Assembly: GCA_937930635.1 (NCBI GenBank)
Contig: CALHCF010000012.1
Location: 16,319-80,318, forward strand
DNA from: an uncultured Rhizobiaceae group bacterium
GTDB lineage: Bacteria; Pseudomonadota; Alphaproteobacteria; Rhizobiales; Rhizobiaceae
Reading direction: 5' to 3'
Length of the DNA: 64,000 nucleotides
Shown in pieces: positions 8,472 through 16,607 of this stretch; the first letter of the stretch is position 1, and each line of letters opens with the position of its first letter. A model generated the notes under the pieces. It was not told where the DNA came from. It did not search any database and saw only the letters and a list, made by a program, of their open reading frames with translations. Both the position numbers and the translations under genes were made by a program.

Positions 8472-9752
8472 TTACCGGAGGCTTGAAAACGGAATAAAGG
8501 AAACGTTGTCTCCGCGACGCACTTGCGTGACGTTTTCCGCAATCTCGATGAGACCATCGGCTTCGCGCAGCGAGGAGATCAGGCCACTGCCATCGCGTGC
8601 AAACTTGTCAACACACAACGTTTCGCCCTGATCGTTCAAAATACCCCGCAAAAACTCCCGTCGATCCGGCTTCTTGTTGGTGATCTCGAAATTGGCGGGC
8701 AAAGGGAAACGCGGCGGCGTTTGCCAGCGTGCACCCGCAAGCTTCAAAAGTGCCGGTCGGGTATAAAGCAGGAAGCAGAGCATGGCAGCGACCGGATTGC
8801 CCGGCAGGCCGAAAAACAGGCAGTCCGCAGTGTTTTCAGATCTGCTTATCTGCCCAAACATCATTGGGCGTCCAGGTTTCACCGCCAGTTGCCACAGATG
8901 GCGCTTGCCCAGCCGGTCAAGCGTCGTCAGCATGTGATCTTCAGAACCCCGTGAGGCACCGCCTGTTGTAATGATGACATCATTGTCCTGGGCGGCAGAT
9001 GAAATAGCCGCTTCCGCCGCCGCTGCATCATCACGGATCAGGCCACAGTCGCGTATCTCCAGCGGCAGCGATGCCGCAAGCGCACAAATCAGCGGCATAT
9101 TGGCGTCGTAAACTTCGCCGCGTTTCAAAGGACGAGGGGTGTCACCCACCCGGCGCATTTCATTTCCGTTTGAAAGCACGGCAACTTTGAGCCGCTGAAA
9201 GACCGGGATTTCAGACAGTCCAATCGAAGCAAGGGCGGCAATATCGGCGGCCTGCAGGCGGGTTCCCGCATCCAGAACCTTGTCACCGTCGGCCAGGTCT
9301 TCTCCGGCCTGACGGCAGTTCGCCCCGGCTTTCAGGCCGGTGGGTATTGAAACCTTGTTGTTTTCCAGCTGGCAATCTTCCTGCATCGCCACGGTATCGG
9401 CACCGTCGGGCATTATTGCGCCGGTAAAAATCCGTACCGCTGCGCCTTTTGGCAGCGCGGCAGGCTCAAGGTCTCCCGCCGCAATGCGTCCTACGACGGG
9501 GAGTGCACTTGTGGTCAGGTCACTATGGCGAAAAGCATATCCATCCACTGCAGCATTGGTGTGAAGTGGCACCGGGTGGGGGGCTGCGATCTTTTGCGCC
9601 AAAATGCGCCCCAGGCTGTCATTCAGTGAAACGGTTTGTGCAGATACAACAGGAGCAAGCCGTTCCTTCAGCAGGTCCAGCGCTTCGTCATGACGCAATC
9701 TGTCCTTGTCATGCAGGAAACAGTCATCAATGAGGGAGGGGGTGGCTGTCAC
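8472..9752 (-). CDS. moeA: Molybdopterin molybdenumtransferase MoeA
   Basis: A 426-residue enzyme that inserts molybdate into adenylylated molybdopterin. Visible signatures are NAAVDGYAFR, IFTGAIMPDGADTVAMQED, the MoCF-binding stretch (VAVLSNGNEM, then GEVYDANM, TTGGASRGSEDH and VKPGRPMMFG) and LPGNPVAAMLCF. The canonical STGDEL is here SNGNEM, a mild deviation. It starts with GTG 3 bp after mobB and is the last gene of the fdhD-mobA-mobB-moeA operon. No molybdoenzyme structural gene is present. Confidence 0.94.
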   Translation of the reverse strand: MTATPSLIDDCFLHDKDRLRHDEALDLLKERLAPVVSAQTVSLNDSLGRILAQKIAAPHPVPLHTNAAVDGYAFRHSDLTTSALPVVGRIAAGDLEPAALPKGAAVRIFTGAIMPDGADTVAMQEDCQLENNKVSIPTGLKAGANCRQAGEDLADGDKVLDAGTRLQAADIAALASIGLSEIPVFQRLKVAVLSNGNEMRRVGDTPRPLKRGEVYDANMPLICALAASLPLEIRDCGLIRDDAAAAEAAISSAAQDNDVIITTGGASRGSEDHMLTTLDRLGKRHLWQLAVKPGRPMMFGQISRSENTADCLFFGLPGNPVAAMLCFLLYTRPALLKLAGARWQTPPRFPLPANFEITNKKPDRREFLRGILNDQGETLCVDKFARDGSGLISSLREADGLIEIAENVTQVRRGDNVSFIPFSSLR

Positions 9753-9755
9753 AAC

Positions 9756-10265
9756 TCACAATCTCAGGCCGGTCTTCTGCATCACATAGTCGGCGATTTT
9801 AGGGATATCGTCGAGGGCAAACTGGGGAAGGGGGCAGGCGGCGTCTTCGGCATCGCAGGCCACAGCCACAATCGACTTGTTGGATTTCCAGATCGGTTCA
9901 TCCGTCGCCGCCTCGTATCGGATGCATTCGATCTTTGGAATATCACTCGTCTTGTATCCTTCCACCAGAACCAGATCACAGGGGACGAGTTTTCCAAGAA
10001 TGGTCGATAATGTCGGTTCCGAGGGGTTATCACGAATTTCGTGCATCAGCGCCCAGCGCTTGGGCGACACAATGGCGACTTCGCGCGCGCCTGCGGTGCG
10101 GTGAATGTGTGAATCTGTACCGCGATGATCGATATCAAACGACTTATGGGCGTGCTTGACGGTGCTGACGGTCAGCCCGCGGCGCACATATTCTGCAACA
10201 AGTGCTGAAACAAGGCTTGTTTTGCCGCTGTTCTTCCAGCCCGTGATCCCAAAAATGACTGCCAT
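9756..10265 (-). CDS. mobB: Molybdopterin-guanine dinucleotide biosynthesis adaptor MobB
   Basis: A predicted 169-residue P-loop GTPase that assists MobA in making the guanine dinucleotide form of the molybdenum cofactor. Walker A is GWKNSGKTSL near the N-terminus. The family block TVKHAHKSFDIDHRGTDS and the motif LVLVEGYK follow. I chose the ATG at 10265, 7 bp after mobA. The frame extends nine codons upstream into mobA without a better start. It sits between mobA and moeA in one operon. Confidence 0.93.
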   Translation of the reverse strand: MAVIFGITGWKNSGKTSLVSALVAEYVRRGLTVSTVKHAHKSFDIDHRGTDSHIHRTAGAREVAIVSPKRWALMHEIRDNPSEPTLSTILGKLVPCDLVLVEGYKTSDIPKIECIRYEAATDEPIWKSNKSIVAVACDAEDAACPLPQFALDDIPKIADYVMQKTGLRL

Positions 10266-10272
10266 ATCCTGT

Positions 10273-10908
10273 CTAATCCAGTTTCCCGGCAAGCCGTTTT
10301 GCCTCGATCAGATCTTCCGGCGTGTTGATGTTGAAAAATGGATCACCAGTGGCGGTTTTGGTTCCATCGCCAAAGGTAATTTCCTGCAACGGATACCGAT
10401 TGGCAAAGACGAGTATCTTGCGCTGATCTTCCTGCACCAGGAAATGCTCAAGATCATCAGCCAGGGTTACAGGCCACAGTCCAAAAACCGGATGGATGCG
10501 CCCATTGCTGGCTGCCATGGCCACGCTGTCGGGTTGGGTTTCTTTCACACTGTCCATCAGTTTGCGAACCAGAGTGTCTGGAATAAAAGGCGTATCTGCT
10601 GCTGCGGTCATAAGATGGGTCACACCTGCGACCCCGCTGGCTGGTGTTTTGGCCCAGCGCATGCCAGCCAAAACACCGGCCAGTGGGCCAGCAAAACCGT
10701 CAATCGTATCGGCGATTACGGGCAGACCCGTGAAACCAAAGCGTGACGGATCTCCGTTTGCATTGATCGCAAGTTTCTCTACCTGAGGCCCGAAACGACG
10801 AATGATCCATTCAAGCGCAGATGCGCCCTGCAACTCCATCAGGCTTTTTTCAGTGCCGCCCATGCGTCTTGATTGCCCGCCGGCGAGAATGACCCCGGCA
10901 ACCTTCAA
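10273..10908 (-). CDS. mobA: Molybdenum cofactor guanylyltransferase MobA
   Basis: A 211-residue nucleotidyltransferase that adds GMP to molybdopterin to make MGD. The GTP-binding signature LAGGQSRRMGG followed by EKSLMEL occupies the N-terminus. AADTPFIPD in the middle supplies the metal-binding aspartate, and HPVFGLWPV comes later. Its ATG overlaps the fdhD stop by 4 bp, so the two are translationally coupled. Confidence 0.95.
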   Translation of the reverse strand: MKVAGVILAGGQSRRMGGTEKSLMELQGASALEWIIRRFGPQVEKLAINANGDPSRFGFTGLPVIADTIDGFAGPLAGVLAGMRWAKTPASGVAGVTHLMTAAADTPFIPDTLVRKLMDSVKETQPDSVAMAASNGRIHPVFGLWPVTLADDLEHFLVQEDQRKILVFANRYPLQEITFGDGTKTATGDPFFNINTPEDLIEAKRLAGKLD

Positions 10909-11807
10909 CGCTGCGCTCCCTTGCGGTTGTGGCGTTCGTCTTCATCTTCGCCCGATGATACGGCAGTATCAAATTCAACCCGCTCGGCACCGGCCAGAAC
11001 GATAAAACGTTTTCCCCGCGCCCGACCGATGAGCGTCAGCCCCGCCTTGCGGGCCAGTTCCACGCCCCAGGCCGTAAAACCGGAGCGTGATACAAGAATA
11101 GGTATCCCCATCATCACCGTCTTGATCACCATCTCACTGGTCAGGCGACCCGTGGTGTAGAAAATCTTGTCATCGGGCCGTGCTTTGTTGACTGCCATCC
11201 ATCCGGCAATCTTGTCGACAGCGTTATGACGACCGACATCTTCCATGTAAACCAGAGGCTTGTCGCGCTGGCACAGCACACAGCCATGGATGGCACCTGC
11301 TTCCAGATACAGGCTTGGTGTGGTGTTGATCTGTTTGGTGAGGGCCTGCAGCCAGGATGTTTTCAGGCGGGCATTATCTGCCAGTGTGACATCGTCAAAT
11401 GCATCGATGACATCGCCGAATATTGTTCCCTGGGCGCAACCGGATGTGCGGACCTTCTTTTTCATCTTTTCTTCAAACTGCGTTTCGGCTTCGGTGCGCA
11501 CCACCACGACACCCAGATCATCGTCATAGTCAACGCCGCTGACCGGATCATCTGGATTCAGCATGTTCTGGTTGATCAGATAACCCAGTGCCAACAGGTC
11601 GGGATGATCGCCGATCGTCATCATGGTGACGATTTCCTGCCGGTTCAAAAATAAGGTGAGAGGACGCTCGGTTACCACCCGCAAGTCAACCGGCTTGCCA
11701 TCATGATCTATTCCGCTGACCGCTGCCGAAAGACGGTCGTCCCCCGGGTCCGGCTGGATAATAAGACCGGTGTTTTGGGAAGTGCCAGAGGGGTGTTCTT
11801 TGCTCAT
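10905..11807 (-). CDS. fdhD: Formate dehydrogenase accessory sulfurtransferase FdhD
   Basis: A 300-residue sulfur carrier needed to sulfurate the Mo/W-bis-MGD cofactor of formate dehydrogenase. The functional CxxC is at residues 176-179 (HGCVLCQ), preceded by ERPLTLFLN and followed by EDVGRHNAVDKIAG and the TGRLTSEMV motif. About 30 residues at the C-terminus are charged and probably disordered. It is the first gene of the Mo-cofactor operon. The formate dehydrogenase it serves must lie outside the window. Confidence 0.94.
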   Translation of the reverse strand: MSKEHPSGTSQNTGLIIQPDPGDDRLSAAVSGIDHDGKPVDLRVVTERPLTLFLNRQEIVTMMTIGDHPDLLALGYLINQNMLNPDDPVSGVDYDDDLGVVVVRTEAETQFEEKMKKKVRTSGCAQGTIFGDVIDAFDDVTLADNARLKTSWLQALTKQINTTPSLYLEAGAIHGCVLCQRDKPLVYMEDVGRHNAVDKIAGWMAVNKARPDDKIFYTTGRLTSEMVIKTVMMGIPILVSRSGFTAWGVELARKAGLTLIGRARGKRFIVLAGAERVEFDTAVSSGEDEDERHNRKGAQR

Positions 11808-11838
11808 GGTCCAGTCTTATCTCTTCGCGACAACAGCT

Positions 11839-13074
11839 TCAAATCGTGTTGGCACCGGGATGGCGTCTGGCCCATAAAAACATCGACACTGAAATGACAG
11901 CACCGGCCAGCGACGACAGGAACATAATAACATAAAGCGGCACTGCCGCGTTCTCGACCGTGATCAGTATTCCAGACAAGGTCGCCAGCGCCGCGCCGCC
12001 GCCAATAGTCAAAAAACCCGCCAGACCGGAGGCCGAACCTGCAAGCTCCGGGCGGACACTGATGGCCCCGGCATTGGCGTTGGGCAGTGTCATGCCATTG
12101 CCTGTGCCGACAAGGATCATGGGAAAAAACAGGAAGGCGGCCCGCGGCTCAAATGATGTCATCAAAAACAGAGCCAGCCCAACGCCCAAACAGGAAATGA
12201 TACCGCCACAGGCCATCATCGGTTCGATGCCGATGCGTTGCGAATACCGTCCCGACAAAAAGTTTCCAAACATGTATCCCAGCGCGACAGTCCCCAGATG
12301 AAGCCCCAGGCTGGTCGCGCTCATGCCGATAATGTGCTCGCCAACAAAGGGAGCGCCGCCGATGAAGGCAAAATAGGCACCCGACGACGTGGCGGCCGCC
12401 ATCAGATAACCCCAGACCAGCGGCTCCCGCAAAAGCGAGAAATAGTCGGAAATCTGCTCACTGACCGGGTTTTTGACGGGAGCGTGGGTTTCGCCCAGAT
12501 CAAACCAGATCAGTGCCGTAACTGCGATGCCCAAAAGCAAAACAATCACAAAAGGCCCGCGCCAGCCAAAGAATTCACCGACCGAGCCGCCAATGACCGG
12601 CGCAACCATCGGCATGACAGCCATGGCCATGGTGACATAGCCGATCATGCTTGCGGCTTTTTCGCGATCATAGAGGTCGCGAACAATGGCCCGGCTCAGC
12701 GCCATCTGCGCCGCCGAAGAAGCCTGCAGCACCCGGCCAATCAACAGCATCTCGATACTGGTGGCAAAAATACAAATCAGGGTGCTGAACAGAAAAATCA
12801 TCGCCGTTGTCAGCAAAACTGGCCGGCGTCCAAAGCGATCGGACAGGGGGCCGACAATCACCTGTGCAATCGCGGTCATCGCCAGAAACAGGGTGAGGGT
12901 GAGCTGGCCGAGCGCATTTGTCGTTTGCAGATCTTCGGTCAGATCCGGCAGCATCGGGAGATAGATGTTCATCGCCGTGACGGACAAACCCGCCATCAAT
13001 ACGAGCGTGAAGATACGCGGCGGCGACGTTGCGCCACGCAAAAGAACCTTGCGGGTGTTAAATGTGGACATCAT
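11839..13074 (-). CDS. Bcr/CflA-type multidrug efflux MFS transporter
   Basis: A 411-residue major facilitator superfamily protein of the drug:proton antiporter-1 12-TM group. The conserved loop 2-3 motif GPLSDRFGRRPVLL and the start AMNIYLPMLPDLTEDL are typical of Bcr/CflA proteins, as is RVLQASSAAQMALSRAIVRD in the helix 4 region. Twelve hydrophobic segments are visible. Start codons at 13074 and 13071 are adjacent ATGs. The exported compound is unknown. It lies about 30 bp upstream of fdhD on the same strand, but a functional link to molybdenum is not implied. Confidence 0.9.
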   Translation of the reverse strand: MMSTFNTRKVLLRGATSPPRIFTLVLMAGLSVTAMNIYLPMLPDLTEDLQTTNALGQLTLTLFLAMTAIAQVIVGPLSDRFGRRPVLLTTAMIFLFSTLICIFATSIEMLLIGRVLQASSAAQMALSRAIVRDLYDREKAASMIGYVTMAMAVMPMVAPVIGGSVGEFFGWRGPFVIVLLLGIAVTALIWFDLGETHAPVKNPVSEQISDYFSLLREPLVWGYLMAAATSSGAYFAFIGGAPFVGEHIIGMSATSLGLHLGTVALGYMFGNFLSGRYSQRIGIEPMMACGGIISCLGVGLALFLMTSFEPRAAFLFFPMILVGTGNGMTLPNANAGAISVRPELAGSASGLAGFLTIGGGAALATLSGILITVENAAVPLYVIMFLSSLAGAVISVSMFLWARRHPGANTI

Positions 13075-13139
13075 GGCTGCCGGGAAAATCAGTTACATCA
13101 CTGATACGCCTCTGCGCTCCTAAATTCCAGCGCAATAGA

Positions 13140-14036
13140 TCACTTTGATTGATCCTTCATCATCAGTTTTTGTTCGCGGTAGAAGGTAAAAAGCCCGCTG
13201 ACGACCACGATGAAGGCACCAATCAGTGCCAGGCCATCAGGGAGGTCTCCAAACACGAAATACCCGATCAGCAAGGCCCAGATCAGGATTGAATAGCGGA
13301 AGGGCGAGATGAAGCTCATATCGCCTTCCCGTACAGCCAGGGTTGAGAAGATATAACCAACGGTGAGGATCATCGCTGCACCGGCAAGAGTGGTAAGGCT
13401 GTTGGCGTCCACGACCCGCCAGGGTTCAAACATGCTGCCGACGGCCCCCATCAGCGTGACGGCAATCGCTGTGATAAAACTGATCAGCAGCGACGGGATA
13501 GCGCGGGGCAGGCGGCGGGTCGCGAGATCGCGCAATGTTACAAAACCGGCCGCTGCGACCGCATAGACCGCGTAGATGTTAAATCCCTCCGAGCCGGGAC
13601 GGATGATGAGCAGCACGCCAAGAAAGCCCGCGATAATTGCCAGATAGCGCCGCCATCCCACCGGCTCACCAAACAGAAAGGCCGCGCCCAGTGTTATGGT
13701 AAGCGGCAACACCTGCAACACCGCTGTCACATTGGCGATGGGCAGGTGAAACAACGCTGTAATGAAACAAAGAGTGCCGCCGGTTTCGCCGAATGTCCGA
13801 AGAAGCGTCATTGGATGACGCAGGACAGGCCCAATGCCGTTAGGTGTTCGAAATCCACCCAAACGCCAGCACAACAACCCCATCAGCGCACAGGCAAACA
13901 TCCCCCGAACCAGAATTGCCTGAAACAGGTTGAGGTCAGACGAGGTCAGTTTCATCAACATGTCGTTGAGCACATAACCGCCCATGGCCAGCATCATGTA
14001 AAAGGCACCAAGCGTGTTGGATGAAAAACGGTTCAT
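13140..14036 (-). CDS. DMT superfamily (EamA) transporter
   Basis: A 298-residue membrane protein with ten hydrophobic segments arranged as two EamA repeats (about residues 10-140 and 150-285). It begins at an ATG, and the final residues (MMKDQSK) are a short polar tail. The family exports small metabolites or drugs, and the substrate here cannot be inferred. It is separated from the MFS gene on the same strand by 65 bp. Confidence 0.88.
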   Translation of the reverse strand: MNRFSSNTLGAFYMMLAMGGYVLNDMLMKLTSSDLNLFQAILVRGMFACALMGLLCWRLGGFRTPNGIGPVLRHPMTLLRTFGETGGTLCFITALFHLPIANVTAVLQVLPLTITLGAAFLFGEPVGWRRYLAIIAGFLGVLLIIRPGSEGFNIYAVYAVAAAGFVTLRDLATRRLPRAIPSLLISFITAIAVTLMGAVGSMFEPWRVVDANSLTTLAGAAMILTVGYIFSTLAVREGDMSFISPFRYSILIWALLIGYFVFGDLPDGLALIGAFIVVVSGLFTFYREQKLMMKDQSK

Positions 14037-14367
14037 GAATGAGCGGTGAACCAGCCGCGACTAAAGGTCAAAGAATAAATCAAAAGCGCTGTGAAATTCG
14101 CAAGGCATGACCAACGCTTCGGGTGAGGCGGGTTTCGCCGTCAATCTTTATCGCAGCCTCTTCAAATCCAATCAGATTTCCCGCCCAACTATAACCATGT
14201 GCAGACGTGGCGATTTGACCCGCTCACACGGGTCCTGGTGCAGAAATTCCTGCCGATGTGCCGTTGCTGAGAGCGCTGTTGCATGATCGTGCTGTGCAAA
14301 ACGGCACAATCAGCCTTTGCAGCCTTCGTTAAAATGATGCCAAATATAGGGAGGAGGGACCACAACA
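14037..14367. other. Intergenic region between divergent genes
   Basis: 331 bp separate the minus-strand DMT transporter and the plus-strand exported protein. Short open frames here show no coding character. The only clear signal is a strong ribosome-binding stretch GGGAGGAGGG at about 14350-14359, just before the ATG at 14368. No repeat or RNA structure stood out. Confidence 0.6.
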
Positions 14368-15588
14368 ATGCTCAATATTTTTTCTTCAACGCCTCTGGAG
14401 GGCGCCTTGTCAGGGTTTGCAGCAGGCTTTCGCCGTGCCGCCGTTGCTGCGGTCGTTGCCACGACAACTCTGTCCTTTGGTGGCGCTGCCAGCGCGGCAA
14501 CCCTGCACAAAAACCTCAAATTCGGTGCCTGGTCGGGCGGGGTCTATGTCAGCGACAAGACCGGCGCCTTCAGCCATTGCGTTGTGTCGGCCAAATATAA
14601 GAGCGGCATCACTTTGTTGTTTTCGATCACCAAGGGGCAGCGCTGGAAAATCGGTTTTTCCAAGAAAGGCTGGGAGCTGACACCTGGAGAAAAATATCCC
14701 GTCCTCTATCAGGTGGACAAGGGAGAAGTGAACAAGGGACAGGCTCTGGCCAGCGGTAAACGGCTGGCCGTTGTTTCTCTTCCGGCAGAAAATACCCTGT
14801 TCAACAGAATGCGGCGTGGCCGCACCCTCAAAGTCAAGGCCGGGGATGATATCCTGGCTTTCAATCTGACCGGGACCAGCAAAATGCTGCGCCGTCTTCT
14901 CGACTGCAGCATCCAGCACGAAAACCTGGTTGTTGATCTCCCCTCTGCGTCGAATCAGTCTTCGGAACCGAAGAAAAATCCTTTTGCCTCCAAAAAACAG
15001 GCCCCGCGCAAGTCGGCCGGTTCAGCCCCCAAAGGCATCGCCCCGGAATATCGCGAGGAAGCGGTCCGCTGGCTCAAGGCCAATTTCGCCAATGGCGGGC
15101 TGGACTATTCGGTGGTGCGCAACGAGGGCAAGGCAAGAAAAATGTACAAGCGCCATGCTGTTATCTGGCGCATTACCAACACCAAAAGCACGATCGGCAC
15201 GTTGCGCATCTTCCCGCGCAGCACGCCATCCAAGATGGAAAACAATGTCCTCGCGCATGAGGCAAAGAACTGTAAGGGCGATTTCGCATCAAAGTTTTTC
15301 CAGGACGATGGTGTATCGGCCAAGAGAATTGGCCGCTTGATGACCACCTGTCGCGGCAAGGATGGCGTGAACTGGAATGTCTATTACGCGTTTGCTGAAC
15401 GCACGGCTGGCGGCACCTATCTGGTCACGGTCATGAGCAACCGCGACAACAGCGAGAGTGTGATTGCAACGGGTGAGCGGGTAACAGGCATTATGCAGAC
15501 CGGTCCGGCTCCGGCAGCAGAATTGCCTGCCGGATCGCAGGATGATGATCTGCCCATCCGGGAGGAAGGTGAGACAGTTCGCTTTTAG
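14368..15588 (+). CDS. Exported protein of unknown function with two domains
   Basis: A 406-residue protein not assigned to a named family by eye. A signal peptide is likely: the hydrophobic stretch AAVAAVVATTTLSFGGAASA is at about residues 24-43. The first domain (about 45-190) starts with LKFGAWSGGVYVSDKTG and has two cysteines. A low-complexity K/S/P linker (about 193-225) leads to a second domain (about 226-385) with three cysteines and a repeated-strand look. The C-terminal 20 residues are acidic. It has an excellent ribosome-binding site and a strong terminator directly after it, so it is probably a single-gene transcript. A cell-envelope role is inference only. Confidence 0.75.
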   Translation: MLNIFSSTPLEGALSGFAAGFRRAAVAAVVATTTLSFGGAASAATLHKNLKFGAWSGGVYVSDKTGAFSHCVVSAKYKSGITLLFSITKGQRWKIGFSKKGWELTPGEKYPVLYQVDKGEVNKGQALASGKRLAVVSLPAENTLFNRMRRGRTLKVKAGDDILAFNLTGTSKMLRRLLDCSIQHENLVVDLPSASNQSSEPKKNPFASKKQAPRKSAGSAPKGIAPEYREEAVRWLKANFANGGLDYSVVRNEGKARKMYKRHAVIWRITNTKSTIGTLRIFPRSTPSKMENNVLAHEAKNCKGDFASKFFQDDGVSAKRIGRLMTTCRGKDGVNWNVYYAFAERTAGGTYLVTVMSNRDNSESVIATGERVTGIMQTGPAPAAELPAGSQDDDLPIREEGETVRF

Positions 15589-15604
15589 GAATGGGCAAAA
15601 ACAA

Positions 15605-15645
15605 AAAAAGCCGACGAAGAGCCCTCTCTCTTCGCCGGCTTTTTA
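15605..15645 (+). terminator. Rho-independent terminator
   Basis: A long hairpin with arms AAAAGCCGaCGAAGAG and CTCTTCGcCGGCTTTT encloses a 6-nt loop (CCCTCT), with one internal mismatch and a T-run at the end. It lies 17 bp after the stop of the exported two-domain protein. Confidence 0.88.
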
Positions 15646-15772
15646 TGTGCCGTGTCCGCTCCAGCATTCAGCGTTACCGCTGGGCCCTAAGCGAAACCGA
15701 CCGCGTGAAACCGATCGCGCGAAACCAACCGCACTGTTTCTAACAAAAGCGGAACCAGTTTCGGGGTCAGGG

Positions 15773-16405
15773 TCAGTTTGATACGATAACCCGTGATCCC
15801 ACTTTTACCCGCGAATACAGATCTTCCACATCGTCATTGGCCAGACGGATGCAGCCTGACGACATGGCCTGGCCGATTGTCCAGGGCTGATTGGTGCCGT
15901 GAATGCGGTAGATGGTTGAGCCGATATAGAGTGCTCTGGCACCCAGAGGATTGCTGGGGCCGCCGGGATAATAGCTTTTCAGCGTCTTTCCGGTCTGGCG
16001 CTTGACCCGGGCGATCATCCGCTTTGGCGGTGTCCAGCCTGGCCATTTTGCCTTGCGTGTAATGTTGTGTTTGCCCGACCAGCGGAAACCGTCACGACCA
16101 ACGCCGATACCATATTTCATGGCCCGGCCACGCTGTGTCACATAGTACAGCCGCCGCTCACCGGTTTTGATCAAAATCGTTCCAGGCGCATATTTCTTGT
16201 CGATACGAACCCGTCGCTTTTTAATCGGTGATCTGTTGGAGACATAGCCCGAACGCGCGCGCGTGCTGCCTCTGGTGCTGAGCTGATGGGTTCTTTTTGA
16301 ATAGCCATCCTGCTCCGACATTTGCCGGGCGTGTGCTGTTCCCCAATATGCAGCACTGGCAAATACAAATGCTGTCGCCAGTGACAGCAGATTTCCAAGT
16401 TTCAT
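15773..16405 (-). CDS. L,D-transpeptidase (YkuD domain), exported
   Basis: A 210-residue periplasmic enzyme that makes 3-3 peptidoglycan cross-links or links proteins to the wall. A signal peptide (SLATAFVFASAAYWGTAHA) is at residues 8-26. The YkuD domain follows a basic spacer. The catalytic region reads IHGTNQPWTIG, then SSGCIRLANDDV, with the active cysteine at about residue 187. It shares the YkuD core motifs with the second L,D-transpeptidase at 58.6-59.1 kb. An inverted repeat about 115 bp upstream may be regulatory. It is convergent with the terminator of the preceding gene. Confidence 0.93.
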   Translation of the reverse strand: MKLGNLLSLATAFVFASAAYWGTAHARQMSEQDGYSKRTHQLSTRGSTRARSGYVSNRSPIKKRRVRIDKKYAPGTILIKTGERRLYYVTQRGRAMKYGIGVGRDGFRWSGKHNITRKAKWPGWTPPKRMIARVKRQTGKTLKSYYPGGPSNPLGARALYIGSTIYRIHGTNQPWTIGQAMSSGCIRLANDDVEDLYSRVKVGSRVIVSN

Positions 16406-16519
16406 GAGTTAACGTCCCTTCTTTTATGCCCCACGCCATTGAAAATGATTCGAACACAAACAGTCCCTAAACATAGGGGGGCTGGAGGCCGGATCTGCCG
16501 ACCCACCGTTACTCAAACT

Positions 16520-16538
16520 CGTTCACGATTTGTGAACG
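16520..16538. promoter_or_regulatory. Inverted repeat CGTTCAC-N5-GTGAACG
   Basis: Perfect 7-bp arms with a 5-bp spacer lie about 115 bp upstream of the L,D-transpeptidase start, in the 200-bp gap behind the fumarase gene. Its symmetry suits a dimeric repressor or activator. No cognate regulator is adjacent. Confidence 0.4.
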
Positions 16539-16607
16539 GTAGCAAATTTCTACTTCTAAATCCCGCCTGCGCACCCATTTTCCAGTGAAATAATTGGCGG
16601 TTGCAGA

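Noticed and set aside
12238..13104. Long plus-strand open frame (288 codons)
   Set aside because: It lies antisense to the Bcr/CflA transporter, is rich in R, H, Q and N as expected for a shadow frame, and has no motif.
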